This document shows positions 8,799 to 17,190 of a stretch of DNA of 64,000 bases, piece after piece (the stretch's first letter is position 1; each line of letters opens with the position of its first letter). Made by a program: the position numbers and the translations under genes. The notes below the pieces were generated by a model that saw only the letters and a list, made by a program, of their open reading frames with translations, was not told where the DNA came from and did not search any database. The DNA is from CBDCGJ01 sp965216645 (lineage in GTDB: Bacteria; Pseudomonadota; Alphaproteobacteria; GCA-2731375): NCBI GenBank assembly GCA_965216645.1, contig CBDCGJ010000029.1, forward strand, positions 186,001 through 250,000, written 5' to 3'.

Positions 8799-8849
8799 AT
8801 GTCACGCAGAGCTGTCATCGTAGTGATTTCCAGGCGCACGGACCCTTAA
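8799..8849 (+). CDS. Putative leaderless regulatory leader peptide (16 residues)
   Basis: ATG at 8799 opens MSRRAVIVVISRRTDP followed by TAA at 8847. No ribosome-binding site precedes it, but the promoter at 8764-8792 would place the mRNA 5' end on this ATG. The VIVVIS run resembles known drug-dependent arrest motifs (IFVIS in ErmCL, IAVV in ErmAL), and the peptide ends in Pro-stop, which slows termination. It is followed by alternative hairpins and a terminator that also covers the ribosome site of the efflux pump gene. Proposed role: nascent-chain stalling on an inhibitor-bound ribosome switches on the pump. The coding assignment rests on context; the length and composition alone would not prove it. 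Confidence 0.65.
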   Translation: MSRRAVIVVISRRTDP

Positions 8850-8873
8850 GGGGAACCACCCCGTCCCTGCGCC
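8833..8873 (+). promoter_or_regulatory. Leader hairpin (protector stem) of attenuator
   Basis: GGCGCACGGAC (8833-8843) pairs with GTCCCTGCGCC (8863-8873): ten of eleven pairs with one C-C mismatch, and the loop can add GGGG/CCCC (8850-8853 with 8859-8862). The left arm is codons 12-15 of the leader peptide, so a ribosome stalled near codons 10-11 would cover it. That frees TAAGGGG (8847-8853) to pair with CCTCCTTA (8881-8888) and break the terminator. Confidence 0.65.
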
Positions 8874-8879
8874 GCCGAG

Positions 8880-8901
8880 ACCTCCTTATGGAGGTTTTTT
8901 T
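8880..8901 (+). terminator. Rho-independent terminator that also sequesters the pump's Shine-Dalgarno
   Basis: ACCTCC (8880-8885), loop TTAT, GGAGGT (8890-8895), then a run of seven T (8895-8901). The right arm GGAGG is also a perfect ribosome-binding site seven bases before the GTG at 8902, so the hairpin can block both transcription and translation of the downstream pump. Confidence 0.8.
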
Positions 8902-10131
8902 GTGCCTGCTCGCCAGCCAACCGGAAAATCCAACGTCATGTTCCACGCCGCCGCCACACCGCCGAAGCTGTTCACGCTGATACTGGTCAGCGGCCTGTCG
9001 ATCCTGTCGCTGAACATGTTCCTGCCCTCCCTCGACAGTATCGCGGCGGAGTTCGGGGTCGATTATGCCCTGGTTAACCTGTCGATCGCCGCTTACGCCG
9101 GCATGACGGCGGTTCTACAATTGATCATGGGTCCGATGTCGGACCGGTTTGGGCGGCGGCCGGTGATCTTGTCGGGCCTTGTGATCTTTTGCGCCGCCTC
9201 GTTGGGTTGCGCCCTGTCGAAGGACATCGCCACCTTTCTAACCTTCCGGCTGCTTCAGGGGGCGGTGGTCACCGGGGTCGCGGTGTCGATGGCGGTGATC
9301 CGGGATTCCGCCGAACCGCGGCGCGTCGCCAGTCTGGCCGGCTATGTCGCCATGGCCTGGGCCTGCGCACCGATGCTCGGCCCGATCATTGGCGGCGGCC
9401 TCAACGATCTGTTCGGTTGGCGTGCAAATTTTTGGCTCTTTCTCGGGCTCGGTCTGGCGATCTTCGCGTTGTGCTGGATCGATTTGGGAGAAACCAACAA
9501 GAACCGCGCCAACACAATGGGCCAGCAATTCCGCAGCTACCCCGCCCTGCTCTCCTCGAAACGGTTCTGGGGCTATCTGTCCTGCTCAGCCTTTTGCACG
9601 GGCGCCTATTACGCCTTCCTGACCGGCGCGCCGTTGATCGCAATCCAGATTTTGAACCAACCAGCCGCCTATGTGGGCGTTTACCTGGGTTCGATCACCG
9701 GCGGTTTCCTGTTCGGCAGCTTCCTGTCGGGCCGCTTCGCCGAACGGTTCGCCTTGACCACGATGATGATCGTCGGCCGGTCCATCGCCTGTATCGGACT
9801 ATCGATCGGTATCGTTTTGCTGCTGACCGGTGTCGTGCATGTGCTGTCGATTTTCGGCGCCTGCATCTTCCTCGGCATCGGCAACGGCATGACGTTGCCT
9901 AGCTGCAACGCCGGCGTCGTCTCGGTTCGGCCCGATCTAGCTGGCAGTGCGTCCGGCTTGTCGGGCTCTTCCGCGGTCGCTGTCGGTGCGCTCTCCTCGG
10001 CTTTCACGGGCGCGGTCTTGTCCGCATTTACCGCGCCCGCAACCATGCTTGCGATAATGTTGGCCTTCGCTATGCTCGGCCTTTTGGCCGCACTATATGT
10101 CCGCTGGCTTGAGAGTCCGCGCCAGTGTTGA
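8902..10131 (+). CDS. MFS multidrug efflux transporter, Bcr/CflA type
   Basis: A 409-residue, 12-segment major facilitator of the drug:H+ antiporter DHA1 group. The loop 2-3 motif A is GPMSDRFGRRPVIL (about residue 76), and motif C-like GPIIGGGLNDLFGWRANFW follows segment 5. I chose the GTG at 8902 because GGAGG sits seven bases before it; an internal ATG at 8938 has no such site. The Shine-Dalgarno is the right arm of the terminator hairpin at 8880-8895, so expression probably depends on the leader-peptide switch upstream. Such pumps export chloramphenicol-, bicyclomycin- or macrolide-like compounds. It overlaps the start of a second MFS gene. Confidence 0.92.
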   Translation: MPARQPTGKSNVMFHAAATPPKLFTLILVSGLSILSLNMFLPSLDSIAAEFGVDYALVNLSIAAYAGMTAVLQLIMGPMSDRFGRRPVILSGLVIFCAASLGCALSKDIATFLTFRLLQGAVVTGVAVSMAVIRDSAEPRRVASLAGYVAMAWACAPMLGPIIGGGLNDLFGWRANFWLFLGLGLAIFALCWIDLGETNKNRANTMGQQFRSYPALLSSKRFWGYLSCSAFCTGAYYAFLTGAPLIAIQILNQPAAYVGVYLGSITGGFLFGSFLSGRFAERFALTTMMIVGRSIACIGLSIGIVLLLTGVVHVLSIFGACIFLGIGNGMTLPSCNAGVVSVRPDLAGSASGLSGSSAVAVGALSSAFTGAVLSAFTAPATMLAIMLAFAMLGLLAALYVRWLESPRQC

Positions 10132-11390
10132 ACGGAGCGCAAAGACTTTTGACCAAAACGGAAGGCAAATCGGCACCCCGCCACGCGGCGGTCTTCGTGC
10201 TGATCACGGTGGTTCTGAACTCTGTCGGTATCGGAATCATCATGCCGGTGACACCCGATCTCATCCGCGAGCTCGCCAATTCGAGTTTGAGCGACGCGGC
10301 AGTCTGGGGTGGTTATTTGTCCTTCATCTACGCACTGATGTAGTTCCTAGTCGGACCGACCTTGGGCAACCTCTCGGACCGCTTCGGCCGGCGCAAGGTG
10401 CTGTTGGCATCTTTGGCGGCAATGGCGGTGGATTATGTGGTGATGGCAATGGCCGGCAGTCTATGGCTGCTCTTCTTCGGCCGCCTAGTCGCCGGTATCG
10501 CCGGCGCCACCTATTCCACGGCCAACGCCTATATGGCCGACATCAGCGCGCCTGAAGAGAAGGCCAAGAATTTCGGCCTGATCGGCGCCGCTTTCGGTAT
10601 CGGTTTCATTGTCGGTCCTTTAATCGGCGGCGCGGTCGGCGAACTGGGAACCCGCGCGCCGTTCTACACGGCGGCCGGTCTCGCCGCGTTGAACTTCATC
10701 TATGGCTCTTTCGTTCTCCCCGAAAGTCTGGCACCGGATAACCGCCGCTCGTTCTCCTGGTCCCGCGCCAATCCCTTCGGCGTGGCTCGGCAGATCGCGC
10801 GGTTCCCCGCCGTCGCCTGGCTGATCGCTGCGTTCTTTCTCTATGACTTAGCCCACCACGTCTATCCGGTGATCTGGAGTTTCTTCGCCAAAGAAGCATT
10901 CGGCTGGCGCAATTTCGAGGTCGGCTTGTCCTTAACCGCCGTCGGCGTCGGCTTCACAGTCGTGCAGGGTTTCCTGATCGGGCCGATCATGACGCGTTTC
11001 GGGGCCGCCAAGACCGCCATATTCGGCATCGCCATGAATGTCGCCTCCATGATCGGTCTCGGCTTTGCGTCGGCGGGATGGGTCGCCTATGCGATAATCC
11101 CCTTCTCCGCCCTTGGTGCGGTGACGTCGCCAGCCCTGACCAGCCTCATGTCGAACCATACGGCGGCGGACTCCCAGGGCGAGTTGCAGGGGGCGCTGGC
11201 CAGCATCATGGGCATCACCTTGATCATAAGTCCAATCGTGATGAGCCAGCTGTTTGGGTATTTCACTCAGAAAGAATCCATGGTTTATCTTCCCGGCGCC
11301 CCCTTCATTGCCGCGGCCCTGTTGACCGGCCTCGCGTTGGTGCCGATGCTGATCGGCTTGCGCAAGCTTGGACAGATTTCGCCGTCTTAG
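10125..11390 (+). pseudogene. TetA-like MFS efflux pump interrupted by an in-frame amber codon
   Basis: A GTG at 10125 overlaps the previous pump's stop. One frame continues to 11390 except for TAG at 10341-10343, codon 73. Around it the protein reads YLSFIYALM-stop-FLVGPTLGNLSDRFGRRKVLL, exactly where TetA-family pumps have a residue such as Gln (CAG to TAG is one transition) before motif A GNLSDRFGRR. The remainder (12-segment DHA1, SFFAKEAFGWRNFEVGLSLT, then VTSPALTSLMSNHTAADSQGELQGALAS) is well conserved, so the mutation is recent, suppressed, or a base-call error. It is probably co-transcribed with the Bcr/CflA pump. Confidence 0.8.
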
Positions 11391-11404
11391 CGCCGCTCGA
11401 CATA

Positions 11405-11746
11405 TCACGCCGAGCAGAATTGCTGAATGTCAGCGATCCGGCCGCCGTCGAACTTCGACATATCACCATCGCCGCCGGTCCACCGATCCCAACGAACCCG
11501 CATCGAAAAATACAGATAATCTTCCAAGTAAAATCGCTCGCTCAACTCCTTGGCCATGCAGCGGCAAGCTTGTTCCAGCAGATCGTTATCCGCATTTCTC
11601 CGGTTCGCCTCGTAACAAGCGTCGTAGGTCGTATCGACGACAAATGCCGGCAAATCGTTACGGGCCCACTCGTAGTTAAATGCGACATAGAAGTGGATCG
11701 GTACGTAGACGGCAACGACGATTAAGACAGTCAGGAACTTTTTCAT
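11405..11746 (-). CDS. Small secreted or membrane-anchored protein, function unknown
   Basis: About 113 residues from the ATG at 11746 (MKKFLTVLIVVAVYVPIHFYVAF), an uncleaved anchor or signal sequence. An upstream extension to 11848 is possible, but the MKKFL start gives a classic N-terminus. The mature part has four to five cysteines (DACYEAN, QACRCMAKEL, final QQFC) and a DYLYFSMRVRWDRW segment, suggesting a small disulfide-linked periplasmic domain. It lies tail-to-tail with the TetA-like gene, 14 bases apart, and reads away from ugpB. No family is recognised. Confidence 0.55.
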   Translation of the reverse strand: MKKFLTVLIVVAVYVPIHFYVAFNYEWARNDLPAFVVDTTYDACYEANRRNADNDLLEQACRCMAKELSERFYLEDYLYFSMRVRWDRWTGGDGDMSKFDGGRIADIQQFCSA

Positions 11747-12000
11747 TACAGCTTCGTAAGTCTTGTGCGGATTCCGACGGGCCGCTTCGAATATACTTTG
11801 GCAGATCATTCGCCGCGGGATAAGATGACGGGGTAAAAAATCTGTCACACCCGGCAGCTAAGCTCGGCCGCCGGATCGATCCGGGACTTGAAGGATCGAC
11901 CGGTCCGATTGGCCGGTTCGGTGACAAAATAAAAGATCGGCCGATACGGGTACTCAACTCACGAACCTGAATGACGCCAGTCGTAAAATGGGAGAGATGA

Positions 12001-13314
12001 ATGACAATCAGAAAGCATCTGTTTGGCCTTGCCGCATTGGCGGCGGGCACCAGCCTATCGTTCACGGCCTTGGCCGCGACGGAAATCCAATGGTGGCACG
12101 CTATGGGCGGCGTCAACGGCGAACGGGTCAACAAAATCGCCAACGACTTCAACGCCACCCAATCCGATTACAAGGTCGTGCCGGTTTACAAAGGCAACTA
12201 CACCGAAACCATGACCGCGGCGATCGCCGCCTTCCGGGCTCGTAAGCAACCGCATATCGTGCAGGTCTTCGAGGTCGGCACAGCGACCATGATGGCGGCT
12301 GAGGGTGCGATCTATCCGGTCGAGGATGTCATGGCCGACGCGGGCGAACCGTTCGATAAATCGACCTATCTACCGGCGGTGATCAGTTACTATCAGACGC
12401 CGGACGGCAATTTGCTGTCGATGCCGTTCAATAGCTCGACCCCGGTGCTCTGGTACAATAAAGACGCTTTTGCCAAGGCCGGTATCGCCAATCCGCCAAA
12501 AACCTGGTCGGAAGTGAAGGACGCCTCTGCAAAACTTGTCGCCTCCGGCATGAAATGCGGCTTCTCTTTCGGTTGGCAATCGTGGGTCATGGTCGAGAAC
12601 TTCTCCGCCTGGCACAACCTGCCGACCGGCACGAAGGAAAACGGCTTCGCCGGGATGGACACGGAACTGACCTTCAACAATGACGCCGTCAAGAAGCATA
12701 TGGGCAATCTGGCCAGCTGGACCAAGGACAAGACTTTTGTCTATGGCGGCCGGCGCGGCGACAGCTTGCCCATGTTCACCAATGGCGAATGCGGCATGTG
12801 GCTGAATTCCTCGGCCTACTATGGCGGCATCAAGAAGCAGGCCAAATTCCAGTTCGGCCAGACCATGCTGCCCTACTATCCGGAGGTCGCCAGCAAACCG
12901 CAAAACTCGATCATCGGCGGCGCGACCCTCTGGGTCCTGAAGGGGCATCCGCAAGGCACCTATAAAGGCGTGGCCAAGTTCATGACCTATTTGTCCTCAC
13001 CGGAAGTGCAGGCTTGGTGGCATCAGGAAACCGGCTACGTACCGATCACCAACGCGGCCTACGACCTGTCCAAGAAGCAAGGCTTCTACGACAGCAATCC
13101 GGGCACGGATACGGCGATCAAGCAACTGCGTCTGAACCAGCCGACCGCCAATTCGCGCGGCCTGCGTTACGGTAACTTCGTCCAGATCCGCGACGTCATC
13201 AATGAAGAGATGGAAGCGATCTGGAATGGTTCGAAGAGCGCCAGCCAGGGCCTCGACGATGCGGTGAAGCGCGGCAACGCGCTGCTGCGCAAGTTCGAAA
13301 AAGCGAACATGTAG
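12001..13314 (+). CDS. ugpB: sn-Glycerol-3-phosphate ABC transporter substrate-binding protein
   Basis: A 437-residue periplasmic binding protein with a Sec signal peptide ending ...SFTALAA (about residue 26). UgpB features are clear: TEIQWWHAMGGVNGERVNKI at the mature N-terminus, YKGNYTETMTAAIAAFRA (residues about 63-80), EVGTATMMAAEGAI, PFNSSTPVLWYNKDAF and NSSAYYGGIK. GGAGAG precedes the ATG. It heads ugpB-A-E-C plus a glycerophosphodiesterase, so the system imports glycerol-3-phosphate and/or intact glycerophosphodiesters. Unlike the genes downstream it is intact. Confidence 0.95.
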   Translation: MTIRKHLFGLAALAAGTSLSFTALAATEIQWWHAMGGVNGERVNKIANDFNATQSDYKVVPVYKGNYTETMTAAIAAFRARKQPHIVQVFEVGTATMMAAEGAIYPVEDVMADAGEPFDKSTYLPAVISYYQTPDGNLLSMPFNSSTPVLWYNKDAFAKAGIANPPKTWSEVKDASAKLVASGMKCGFSFGWQSWVMVENFSAWHNLPTGTKENGFAGMDTELTFNNDAVKKHMGNLASWTKDKTFVYGGRRGDSLPMFTNGECGMWLNSSAYYGGIKKQAKFQFGQTMLPYYPEVASKPQNSIIGGATLWVLKGHPQGTYKGVAKFMTYLSSPEVQAWWHQETGYVPITNAAYDLSKKQGFYDSNPGTDTAIKQLRLNQPTANSRGLRYGNFVQIRDVINEEMEAIWNGSKSASQGLDDAVKRGNALLRKFEKANM

Positions 13315-13329
13315 CATTCCGTTGGTTTC

Positions 13330-13362
13330 GGCGGGCCGCGCCCTCTTTGGACGCGGTCCGCC
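13330..13362 (+). promoter_or_regulatory. Stem-loop between ugpB and ugpA
   Basis: GGCGGGCCGCGCCC (13330-13343) pairs with GGACGCGGTCCGCC (13349-13362) around a TCTTT loop: fourteen positions with one G-U and one C-A. No T-run follows, so it looks like an mRNA-stabilising or partial-attenuation hairpin that keeps binding protein in excess over permease, not a terminator. Confidence 0.55.
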
Positions 13363-13378
13363 GGGCCGTTAAGTCGAG

Positions 13379-14264
13379 ATGTTAAAGCGGGTTCATTTCC
13401 AGCCGTCTCTGCTGCCCTATCTGCTGGTAGGCGCCGCAGATCGTGATCGTAACCTTGATCTTTTTCGTCTGGCCGGCGAGCCAAGCGCTCTACCAATCCG
13501 TGCTGGTCGAAGACGCATTCGGCATGATTTCGAAATTCGTTTGGTTCGAGAATTTCGAGGCTCTGTTCGCCGACGAGCATTATCTGGGCGCATTCCAACG
13601 CACTATGTTCTTCTCCGTCATGGTCACCCTGCTGTCCATGTCCCTATCGCTGGCGCTCGCAGCGATGGCGGATCGGGTGATCAAGGGGACGACTGTTTAC
13701 CGGACCCTGTTGATCTGGCCCTACGCTGTTGCCCCGGCCGTCGCGGGTGCCTTGTGGATGTTCATGTTCGACCCCACCTTGGGCATCGTCGCCTATATGC
13801 TGGATGGTTTCGGCTACGATTGGAACCATCGTGTCAATGGCGGCGAGGCGATGCTATTGCTGATCATGGCCGCGGCCTGGAAACAGATCAGTTATAATTT
13901 CCTGTTCTTCCTGGCGGGTTTGCAAGCTATTCCTAAATCTTTGATCGAAGCGGCGGCGATCGACGGGGCCGGGCCGATGCGGCGCTTCTGGACCATCATC
14001 TTCCCGCTGCTGTCGCCGACCACCTTTTTCCTGATCGTCATCAACGTGGTTTATGCCTTCTTCGAAACCTTCGGCATCGTCCATGCGGTGACCAAGGGCG
14101 GGCCCGGCAAGGCGACGGAGATCCTGGTTTACAAGGTCTATAACGATGGCTTCATCGGCCTCGACCTGGGCGGCTCCGCGGCGCAGTCGGTGATCCTTCT
14201 CGGTATCGTCATCGCCCTCACCGTCGTGCAGTTCCGTTACATCGAGCGACGGGTGGAGTATTAG
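13379..14264 (+). pseudogene. ugpA: ugpA, glycerol-3-phosphate ABC permease, one apparent +1 frameshift
   Basis: The ATG at 13379 reads MLKRVHFQPSLLPYLLV, then the frame breaks. Removing one G of the pair at 13430-13431 restores APQIVIVTLIFFVWPASQAL and an uninterrupted permease to 14264, about 294 residues and six segments. The EAAAIDGAGPMRRFWTIIFPLL coupling helix (EAA motif) is near residue 180 and intact. The stop lies three bases before the ugpE ATG. It should partner UgpE as the membrane channel. The damage is a single extra base early in the gene, so it is either a sequence error or a knock-out. Confidence 0.85.
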
Positions 14265-14267
14265 GCC

Positions 14268-15118
14268 ATGGTCGAAAATCGCCCCCTCGCCAAACTCCTA
14301 TCCCACGGTGTGCTGCTGCTCGGCGTTCTGATGGTCGCTTTCCCGATCTGGATCACCTTTGTCGCCGCCAGTCACGACGCCGTACGTGTGACCCAAGTGC
14401 CGCTGCCGCTGCTGCCCGGCGATCAGTTCTTCGTGAATCTGAAGTCCGCCTTCTCAGAGGGTGTCGGCAACGCGCGGGAGCAGTCGGTCGGCCTGATGCT
14501 GATGAACAGCCTGATCATGGCCATGATGATCGCGGTCGGGGAAAATCGCCATTTCCCTGCTCTCCGCCTTCGCCATCGTCTATTTCCGCTTCCCCTTCCG
14601 CATGGGTTTCTTCTGGATGATTTTCATCACGCTGATGCTGCCGGTGGAAGTGCGTATCCTACCGACCTTCGAGGTGGTCGCCGATCTGGGCATGCTGGAC
14701 AATTACTGGGGGACTGTCAGTACCCCTGATCGCCTCGGCCACCGCCACCTTCATGTTCCGCCAGGTCTTCCTGACGGTACCGGACGAACTGCTGGAAGCG
14801 GCGCGGGTCGACGGCGCCGGCCCCATGCGGTTTTTCTGGGACATTCTGATTCCGATGTCGCGGACCAATATCGCGGCCCTGTTCGTGATCCTGTTCATTT
14901 ATGGCTGGAACCAATATCTCTGGCCGCTGCTCGTGACCACGGACAAGAGCATGTACACCATCGTCATGGGCATCAAGCAGATGCTCGAGGCGGCGGAGGA
15001 ATCCCCGGAATGGCATCTGATCATGATGTCGACCCTGCTGGCTATGTTGCCGCCGGTCGCCGTGGTCGTGTTTATGCAGAAACTCTTCGTCAAAGGTCTG
15101 ACCGAGACCGAGAAATAG
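14268..15118 (+). pseudogene. ugpE: ugpE, glycerol-3-phosphate ABC permease, two apparent +1 frameshifts
   Basis: MVENRPLAKLLSHGVLLLGV starts at 14268. One extra G in the run 14538-14541 and one extra A near 14713 break the frame. Removing both gives a normal UgpE of about 283 residues including FFWMIFITLMLPVEVRILPTF, the coupling helix ELLEAARVDGAGPMRFFWDI and GWNQYLWPLLVTTDKSMYTI, ending LFVKGLTETEK. Both breaks are insertions beside short homopolymers. It is the second transmembrane subunit of the Ugp importer. Confidence 0.85.
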
Positions 15119-15127
15119 CGAGGCAAT

Positions 15128-16210
15128 ATGGCCGGCGTCACCTTACAGGGCGTGCAAAAAACCTATCCCAACGGATTCAAGGCGATCCATGGCGTCGATG
15201 TGGACATCGCCGACGGCGAGTTCATGGTGCTGGTCGGCCCTTCCGGCTGCGGTAAATCGACACTGCTGCGCATGGTCGCCGGCCTGGAGTCGACTACGGA
15301 CGGGGCGATTTCCATCGGCGGCAACAATGTCAATCACTTGGAGCCAGCCAAGCGCGACATCGCTATGGTGTTCCAGAACTATGCCCTTTATCCCCACATG
15401 ACGGTCTACGCCAATATGGCTTATGGGCTGAAGATCAAGGGGATCGACAAGGACGATATCGACGCCCGGGTGAAGCGGGCCGGCCGAGATCCTGGAACTG
15501 ACCGACGAACAGCTCACCCGTAAGCCGCGACAGCTTTCCGGCGGTCAGCGCCAGCGCGTTGCCATGGGTCGCGCCATCGTCCGCGAGCCCAGCGTCTTCC
15601 TGTTTCGACGAACCGCTCTCGAATCTCGACGCAAAACTGCGCGTCCAAATGCGGGTGGAGATCAAAAAGCTCCAGCAAACCCTTGGAATTACCAGCATCT
15701 ACGTCACCCACGACCAGGTCGAGGCGATGACGTTGGGGCATCGTTTGATGGTCTTGAATGAGGGCAATGTCGAGCAGCTCGGCACACCGATCGAAGTCTA
15801 TGACCGTCCCGCCTCCACGTTCGTGGCCGGCTTCATCGGCTCGCCGGCGATGAACTTCCTGGATTGCAAACTTGTCGACGGCGGCGCGGCCCTCGAAGTG
15901 CCGGGCGGCGAACGGATCGGACTGTCCGCGCCTCTAAACGGCGGCGACCGACCAGTCACGGCGGGCTTCCGGCCGGAGCATTTCGAAACCACGTCCGAAG
16001 ATCAGGCGGCGGTCCACCTAACCGTCAGCCTGGTCGAACAATTGGGGGCCGACACATTGGTCCACGGCAGCTTCGGTCACAGCGATACGGACTTGACCTT
16101 GCGCTTATCGGGCAGCCGCGATTTCGCGACCGGCGAAACCATTCCTCTCAAGATCGCGGCCGACAATATCCACATATTCGAACCCGCGACAGGGACGTCG
16201 TGTCGGATGA
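15128..16210 (+). pseudogene. ugpC: ugpC, glycerol-3-phosphate ABC ATPase, three apparent +1 frameshifts
   Basis: The N-terminal part carries Walker A GPSGCGKST (about residue 37) and the Q-loop VFQNYALYPHM. Extra bases near 15482 (G) and in TTT 15603-15605 break the frame just before and just after the signature LSGGQRQRVAMGRA. Corrected, the Walker B reads FLFDEPLSNLDAKL, followed by the H-loop YVTHDQVEAMTL and a C-terminal TOBE/MalK-like domain. A third extra base in GGG 16192-16194 hides the natural end (ATGRRVG then TGA at 16208, overlapping the next ATG), so the frame appears to run on into the phosphodiesterase. It energises UgpAE. Its reality as a pseudogene depends on whether the insertions are genuine. 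Confidence 0.8.
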
Positions 16211-17190
16211 TACGCGCGTTCGCTCTGTCGATCTCGCTGCTGAGCGCGGGAATAGCGATGGCGGAAGACCCGACATTCGACGCTCAGGGTCACCGGGGCG
16301 CACGCGGCTTGAGCCCGGAAAACACCCTCGTTGCCTTCGAGCGGGCCTTGTCCATCGGCGTCCACACGCTTGAGCTCGATACGGGGCTTAGCGCGGATGG
16401 CGTGGTCGTCGTCAGCCACGATCCACGCCTAAACCCGGCCATCACGCGGGACGGCACCGGCAAGTGGTTGCCGCAGAAAGGCCCGGCCCTCGTCGACCTG
16501 ACATTCGAGCAAATCCAGCGCTACGATGTCGGCGCGATCGATCCGGACAGCCGCTATCGCCAACGCTTCCCCGACGCCGACGCCGTCGACGGGACGCGCA
16601 TCCCGAGCCTGCAACAGGTCTTCGAACTCGTCCGCCGAGAGGGCACGGATCACGTCCGCTTCAATATCGAAACCAAGATCGTCCCCAATGGCGGTACGAC
16701 CTATCCGGCCGTCGACCGCTTCGTCAACGCCCTGCTCGACACCATCGACCAGGCGGACATGGGCGCGCGGGTGACCGTTCAATCCTTCGACTGGCGCAGC
16801 CTGCAGCTGGTTCAGCGGCTGGCGCCGAATATTCCGACGGTGTATCTGACCGCGCAGCAACGCTGGTTGGACAATATTCAGGCTGGCGAGCCCGGCCCCT
16901 CACCCTGGATCGCCGGCTTCGATGTCGACGAAGCAGGAGGTAGCGTGCCCGATCTGGTCAAGCGGGCCGGCGGCGCGGTCTGGTCGCCCTATTTCCGGGA
17001 TTTAGCCGACGAAGACATCCGCCGTGCCCATGATCTCGGCCTCAAGGTGGTGGTCTGGACGGTCAACGATCCTAAAGACATGAACGATCTGATCGACCGC
17101 GGCGTCGACGGCATTATCACAGACTATCCGGACAGGTTGCGGGCCGTCATGAAACGGCGCGGCATGACCCTGCCGACTAGTTCAAACTGA
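16207..17190 (+). CDS. Periplasmic glycerophosphodiester phosphodiesterase (GlpQ-like)
   Basis: 327 residues from ATG 16207, with a Sec signal peptide (MIRAFALSISLLSAGIAMA). Catalytic motifs of the GDPD TIM barrel are all present: QGHRGARGLSPENTLVAF (His and Arg near residues 29-31), ELDTGLSADGVVVVSHDP (Glu, Asp, catalytic His) and a later ETKIV Glu. It ends VDGIITDYPDRL, the usual GDPD close. It cuts glycerophosphodiesters in the periplasm to glycerol-3-phosphate, which the Ugp system would import. An apparent fusion with ugpC arises from the open frame across 16192-16207; a cytoplasmic ATPase joined to an exported enzyme would be topologically senseless. Confidence 0.92.
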   Translation: MIRAFALSISLLSAGIAMAEDPTFDAQGHRGARGLSPENTLVAFERALSIGVHTLELDTGLSADGVVVVSHDPRLNPAITRDGTGKWLPQKGPALVDLTFEQIQRYDVGAIDPDSRYRQRFPDADAVDGTRIPSLQQVFELVRREGTDHVRFNIETKIVPNGGTTYPAVDRFVNALLDTIDQADMGARVTVQSFDWRSLQLVQRLAPNIPTVYLTAQQRWLDNIQAGEPGPSPWIAGFDVDEAGGSVPDLVKRAGGAVWSPYFRDLADEDIRRAHDLGLKVVVWTVNDPKDMNDLIDRGVDGIITDYPDRLRAVMKRRGMTLPTSSN

